The position numbers and the translations under genes are program-made. Below, one piece after another: positions 60,667 through 64,000 of a stretch of 64,000 nucleotides of DNA (position 1 is the stretch's first letter; each line of letters starts with the position of its first letter). This DNA comes from DATNBU01 sp964476185 (GTDB lineage Bacteria > Desulfobacterota > Binatia > UBA1149 > CAITLU01): NCBI GenBank assembly GCA_964476185.1, contig CAYYZO010000010.1, forward strand, positions 1 through 64,000, in the 5' to 3' direction. The notes below the pieces were generated by a model. It was not told the DNA's origin. It did not search any database and saw only the letters and a list, made by a program, of their open reading frames with translations.

Positions 60667-61596
60667 ATGGAACGAGTGCGCGCGATCGCCGCGAAGGTAT
60701 CGAACTGGGGACGCTGGGGCGCCGACGACGAGCGCGGGACTCTGAACCTCGTCACGCCCGAGGTCGTGCGCCGCGCCGTCTCCTGCGTCCGGCGCGGCGA
60801 CGTGTTCAGCCTCGGCCTGTCGCTCGGCCCGGAGGGTCCGCAGACGGGGTCCGTGATCGGTCGCTTCAACCCGCAGCACTACATGACCGCGATCGGCGCG
60901 TTGATCGGCGAGGATCCGCGAGGATTCTGCTACTCCGACGACGTCCTGTCGCTGCCGCTGCAGTCGTCGACGCAGTGGGACAGCCTCGCGCACGTGCACT
61001 ACGACGGGAAGCTCTACAACGGCTACGACGCGGCAGCCGCCCTCGGCGTCGGGGGAGCTTCGAAGAACGGCATCGACCGGCTGGCGGCCGGCGGCATCGT
61101 CTCGCGCGGCGTGCTCGTCGACCTTGCCCGCCATCGCGGCGTGGACAGGCTCCCGCCGGGCGCCGCGATCCGCGTCTCCGAGCTCGACGACGCGCTCGCC
61201 GCGCAGGGCTCGACGCTGATGCCGGGCGACATTCTCGTGCTGCGCACCGGGCATCTCTCGGTCTTCACGAAGGACAACGACCGCGAGACCTACCTGTGGC
61301 AGGGCCCGGGCCTCGGCATCGACGCGGCCGAATGGATCCACGCGCGCGACCTTGCCGCGGTCTGCTCTGACACCACGGCCGTCGAGGTCATGCCCTGCGA
61401 GGACCCGGACCTGCTCTACCCGCTGCACCTGCTGTGCATCCGCGACATGGGCATGCCGTTCGGGGAGATGTTCGACCTGGACGAACTCGCCGCCGACTGC
61501 GCGGCGGACGGGTGCTGGGAGTTCCTCCTCTCGGCCCCGCCGCTCAAGGTGACCGGCGGCATCGGCTCTCCGATCAATCCCCTGGCGATCAAGTGA
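60667..61596 (+). CDS. Cyclase-family hydrolase (kynurenine formamidase-like)
   Basis: A 309-residue metal-dependent hydrolase of the putative cyclase family. VSNWGRWGADDERGTLNLVTPEVV is the standard start; SSTQWDSLAHVHYDGKLYNGY carries the family's QWD-x-x-x-H block; GVLVDLARHRGVDRLPPG, GDILVLRTGH and DTTAVEVMPCE follow. Such enzymes open or form lactones and N-formyl compounds. It probably acts on a ring-cleavage product in this operon. Confidence 0.9.
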   Translation: MERVRAIAAKVSNWGRWGADDERGTLNLVTPEVVRRAVSCVRRGDVFSLGLSLGPEGPQTGSVIGRFNPQHYMTAIGALIGEDPRGFCYSDDVLSLPLQSSTQWDSLAHVHYDGKLYNGYDAAAALGVGGASKNGIDRLAAGGIVSRGVLVDLARHRGVDRLPPGAAIRVSELDDALAAQGSTLMPGDILVLRTGHLSVFTKDNDRETYLWQGPGLGIDAAEWIHARDLAAVCSDTTAVEVMPCEDPDLLYPLHLLCIRDMGMPFGEMFDLDELAADCAADGCWEFLLSAPPLKVTGGIGSPINPLAIK

Positions 61597-61627
61597 CCGC
61601 GCGCCCGGCGCGAAGGTGGCACGACCG

Positions 61628-62089
61628 ATGAGCATCACGATCGAACCCATTGGCTACGTCCGTGGCGGCCGCACAGAGGCCGTCGACGACAACTGGGGAA
61701 ACGTGCAGGCGCGCATCGAGCTCGACGCGTCGCGCTTCGGCCCGGAATCGCTGGCCGGGCTCGAGGAATTCTCGCACCTCGTGATCGTCTACTCCTTCCA
61801 CCTCGCCGATCCGGACAAGGTCGAGCTGAGCGCGCGTCGCCCGCGCAACAACCCCGACTGGCCGAAGGTCGGGATCTTCGCCCAGCGCGGCAAGAACAGG
61901 CCGAACCACCTCGGCGTCTCGACCTGCGCCCTGGTCGGCGTGGAGGGAACGAGCGTGCTCGTGCAGGGGCTCGACGCGATCGACGGATCGCCGGTGCTGG
62001 ACCTGAAGCCGTACTTCCGCGAGTTCGAGCCGCGCAACGTCGTGCGGGAACCCGCCTGGGTCGCCGAGTTGATGGCGCAGTACTGGTGA
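61628..62089 (+). CDS. TrmO-family protein (tRNA t6A37 N6-methyltransferase-like)
   Basis: A 153-residue protein of the TrmO/VirR/YaeB family: IEPIGYVRGGRTEAVDDNWGNVQARIEL, FSHLVIVYSFHLADPDKVE, then RGKNRPNHLGVSTCALVGVEG (the SAM-binding RPNxxGxS motif) and LDAIDGSPVLDLKPYF. It is the last gene of the catabolic operon, but its role in tRNA modification would be unrelated; in this lineage it may have another substrate. ATG at 61628. Confidence 0.9.
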   Translation: MSITIEPIGYVRGGRTEAVDDNWGNVQARIELDASRFGPESLAGLEEFSHLVIVYSFHLADPDKVELSARRPRNNPDWPKVGIFAQRGKNRPNHLGVSTCALVGVEGTSVLVQGLDAIDGSPVLDLKPYFREFEPRNVVREPAWVAELMAQYW

Positions 62090-62119
62090 CGCGGAACCGC
62101 TGCGGCGCGACGGCGGAAC

Positions 62120-62788
62120 TCAGTCGCTCTTCTGGCCTTCCGTCGAAGCGAACTCGTCGTGTCCCGCGAGGTACCGCGCGATCAGCGCGCTGAACCAGCG
62201 TCGGAAGCGCTGCTCGACGGCGTCGTCGTTCTCGACGCCCATGCTGTAGCGCATCGCCTCGCCGACGACCCCGGTGCCGACCGCGGCCGCGCCGACCAGC
62301 ATCACGACGAACATCATGTCGTCGAACTCGAACTTGCGCCCCTCGGTCCAGCCCCCCGAAACCATGCGGACGTGCGCGGCCTCGGCGAGCGTGCGCATCA
62401 TGCGCGTCTCCTCGCGCGGGTTCTGGCCGTCGAGGATCAGCCAGGCGATCAGGCGCGCGTTGCCGCTCTCGGCCACGATCGCGAACACCGCGTCGAGGAT
62501 CGACGCGATGTTCACTTCGCGCCGCATCTGGCTGCGCATCTCCTCGAGGAGCTGCTGGCGCAGCACCTCGAGCGCGCGACGAACGACGGCCTCGACCAGC
62601 CCGTCCCGGCTGCCGAAATGGTGCAGGATCGCCGGGTGCGAGACGCCGACGTCGGCCGCGAGCTCCTGCAGCTTGATTCCCGCGGGCCCGAGCTCGCGCA
62701 GCCGCTTCTCGGCCGCGTCGAGGATCATGCTCTTGGCCTCCTCGGCCGTGCGCCGCACGCGCTTCGGCTTCTTTGCCGTCACCGCCAC
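62120..62788 (-). CDS. TetR-family transcriptional regulator
   Basis: A 222-residue repressor. The helix-turn-helix is ILDAAEKRLRELGPAGIKLQELAADVGVSHPAILHHFGSRDGLVEAVV. The C-terminal helical domain (residues 80-210) contains ARLIAWLILDGQNP, and two late Trp residues. The GTG start is one base from the stop of the LLM gene ahead of it, so it is co-expressed with that gene. It converges with the TrmO gene that ends the ring-cleavage operon. TetR proteins of the KstR type bind AAC-nn-GTT palindromes like the two in this window, so it is the leading candidate to bind them; other TetRs elsewhere in the genome are possible. Confidence 0.92.
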   Translation of the reverse strand: MAVTAKKPKRVRRTAEEAKSMILDAAEKRLRELGPAGIKLQELAADVGVSHPAILHHFGSRDGLVEAVVRRALEVLRQQLLEEMRSQMRREVNIASILDAVFAIVAESGNARLIAWLILDGQNPREETRMMRTLAEAAHVRMVSGGWTEGRKFEFDDMMFVVMLVGAAAVGTGVVGEAMRYSMGVENDDAVEQRFRRWFSALIARYLAGHDEFASTEGQKSD

Positions 62789-62789
62789 T

Positions 62790-63662
62790 TCACCCCCGGA
62801 ACTTCGAGATCACGTCGTCGGCGAAACGCTTGAGGGCGTCCTTCTTCTCTTCGAGCGAGTTCGGATCCGCTCCGTAGAGCACCCACGGCGCCGTCGTCAG
62901 CGTGGTGCCGCCGAGTTCCTCGATGCGGCGGTAGCCGTCCACGTCGAACGCGTCGGTGCACGCGACGACGCTCTCGAACGGCTTGTGGTCGGTCCCGTAC
63001 TGCCGGCGCAGCTGCTGCAGCTTGCCGAGCAGTTCGCGCAGCTCGTCCGTCGAATGCTGCACCGCGATCCAGCCGTCGCCGATCCGGGCCGCGCGCTTCA
63101 GCGCCGGCTCGCTGATCCCGCCGACGAACACCGGCACCGGCTGCTTCGGCACCGGGCTCATCTCGAGCCGATCGAAGTCGTAGTGCTCTCCGCGATACTC
63201 GACCATGCCCCCGCCCCAGAGCAGGCGCAGGATCTCGACCTGCTCGTCCATGCGCTTGCCGCGCGCGCGGAATTCCTGGCCGAGCAGCTCGAACTCCTCC
63301 CTCATCCAGCCCGTGCCGATGCCTAGGGCGATGCGCCCCTCGGCCATCGAGGCGACCGTGGCGATCTGCTTCGCGACCAGGATCGGGTTCCTCACCGGCA
63401 GGATGTAGATGTTCGTCAGGAACCGCAGCCGCTTCGAGACGGCCGCCATCGCCGCGATCGCCGTCCAGGGGTCGGGCCACGGAGTGGACCCCGTCCAGTA
63501 GGGCTTCCCGTCCTTCGCGTATGGATAGGCGCTGGCGAGTTTCTCCGGGAAGACGAGGTGGTCGGAGAGCGCGAACCAGTCCCAGCCGCACTCGTCGGCC
63601 GTCCGGGCGAGTTCCAGGAAATGCGTCGGGTCGTTGAAGGCGAGCGCGGCAGCGAATTTCAC
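62790..63662 (-). CDS. LLM-class F420-dependent oxidoreductase
   Basis: A 290-residue LLM protein. WDWFALSDHLVFPEKLASAYPY, AVSKRLRFLTNIYILPVRNPILVAKQIATVASMAEGRIALGIGTGWMREEFELLGQEF and KQPVPVFVGGISEPALKRAARIGDGWI are typical of the mycobacterial-type TIGR03619 group. The GTG at 63662 is preferred because GGAGGAA lies seven bases upstream. It leads a two-gene transcript with the TetR gene. Confidence 0.92.
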   Translation of the reverse strand: MKFAAALAFNDPTHFLELARTADECGWDWFALSDHLVFPEKLASAYPYAKDGKPYWTGSTPWPDPWTAIAAMAAVSKRLRFLTNIYILPVRNPILVAKQIATVASMAEGRIALGIGTGWMREEFELLGQEFRARGKRMDEQVEILRLLWGGGMVEYRGEHYDFDRLEMSPVPKQPVPVFVGGISEPALKRAARIGDGWIAVQHSTDELRELLGKLQQLRRQYGTDHKPFESVVACTDAFDVDGYRRIEELGGTTLTTAPWVLYGADPNSLEEKKDALKRFADDVISKFRG

Positions 63663-63715
63663 GGGATGGTTCCTCCGACCCCTATCTGTCAAAGATTCCG
63701 CGCTGAGCGAAGCGC

Positions 63716-64000
63716 CTACCTCGCACGGTCGGGCGCGACCGCTTCCGCCGCACGCTCGAGCACCAATCGCGAGAGAGCGACGTGCGGCCCGAGCGACGCC
63801 GCGACCGCGAAGCCGAGGCCGGGGTGACGGGCCGCCGCCTCGGCCGCGAGCCTCGGCACGTCGGTTTCCGAGTGACGTCCGGGAGCCAGGAAATACTGGG
63901 CGACCACCACGAACGCGGCGCCCCTCGCGACGGCCTCGTCGAACGCATCGGCGATCGACGGGACGGCGAGTTCCATGTGCGCCGGAAGAACGGCGAGATA
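63716..64000 (-). CDS. CbiX/SirB-like sirohydrochlorin chelatase (N-terminus beyond window)
   Basis: A partial gene, 94 residues readable to the window edge and still open. AHMELAVPSIADAFDEAVARGAAFVVVAQYFLAPGRHSETDVP with RHPGLGFAVAASLGPHVALSRLVLER is the signature of CbiX-type chelatases, which insert Co or Fe into sirohydrochlorin. The N-terminal active-site His lies outside the window. Its stop is 53 bases before the LLM gene on the same strand. Confidence 0.85.
   Translation of the reverse strand, partial: YLAVLPAHMELAVPSIADAFDEAVARGAAFVVVAQYFLAPGRHSETDVPRLAAEAAARHPGLGFAVAASLGPHVALSRLVLERAAEAVAPDRAR

Noticed and set aside
1..64000. CRISPR arrays, rRNA operons, prophage or IS elements
   Set aside because: No spaced direct repeats, rRNA-like sequence, transposase, integrase or phage structural genes were seen.

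Overview
This 64 kb window is high-GC bacterial DNA with very little spacing between genes and no rRNA, tRNA, CRISPR array or transposase that I can recognise. The gene set points to an uncultured 'deltaproteobacterial-grade' lineage, such as Binatota or Myxococcota. The pointers are DUF4215-type Cys-rich repeats, QNGxETDVDCGG Cys-rich repeats, a Thr/Ser-rich linker, many flavin- or F420-dependent LLM oxidoreductases, SpvB/RHS proteins and beta-barrel porins. That placement is an inference. Two 100-N gaps (17100-17199 and 24565-24664) show that this is a scaffolded draft or metagenome assembly. The second gap is flanked by an exact 55-bp duplicate, which is typical of two contig ends that really overlap.

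Left third (1-20 kb). A PAS-rich histidine kinase overlaps an Rcp1-like response regulator. Five minus-strand genes follow: a GT9 glycosyltransferase, a DUF4254 protein and an epoxide-hydrolase-like enzyme that appear to be one operon, then rph-rdgB. Next come a TPR lipoprotein, a HerA-type ATPase and a membrane HEAT-repeat protein. From 11.8 to 20.0 kb lies an overlapping three-gene unit: a small secreted protein, a giant SpvB/VCBS/RHS protein with an unfamiliar C-terminal domain, and a second TPR lipoprotein. It looks like a polymorphic-toxin or surface-display locus.

Middle (20-36 kb). This holds thiol peroxidase with a strong terminator, a secreted Asp-box/DUF4215/dockerin protein, a MntA-like nucleotidyltransferase broken by the gap, a serine hydrolase, an unusually long RluA-type pseudouridine synthase, a secreted Cys-rich protein, an internally duplicated membrane protein, a GFA-GNAT fusion and OpgG. 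A tightly overlapping crotonase, spinster-like MFS and unknown-hydrolase operon follows.

Right half (36-64 kb). This part is dominated by catabolic genes: a KshA-like Rieske oxygenase, a Tat-exported KstD-like flavoprotein, four SDRs, two NTF2-like proteins, a DsbA/HCCA-isomerase-like protein, a homogentisate-dioxygenase-like ring-cleavage enzyme, an alpha/beta hydrolase, a VOC protein, a cyclase-family hydrolase, three LLM oxidoreductases and a TetR regulator. Two divergent promoters in this region, upstream of the Rieske gene (37.38 kb) and upstream of the ring-cleavage operon (55.93 kb), carry near-identical palindromes that fit the KstR-type pattern TnnAACnnGTTnnA. This suggests one regulon for degrading steroid-like or polycyclic substrates. 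Housekeeping and envelope genes are interspersed: NAD kinase, MtgA, cytochromes c, a porin, a beta-carbonic anhydrase, TrmO and a partial CbiX-type chelatase at the right edge. A 174-bp MITE-like palindromic element lies at 48.5 kb.
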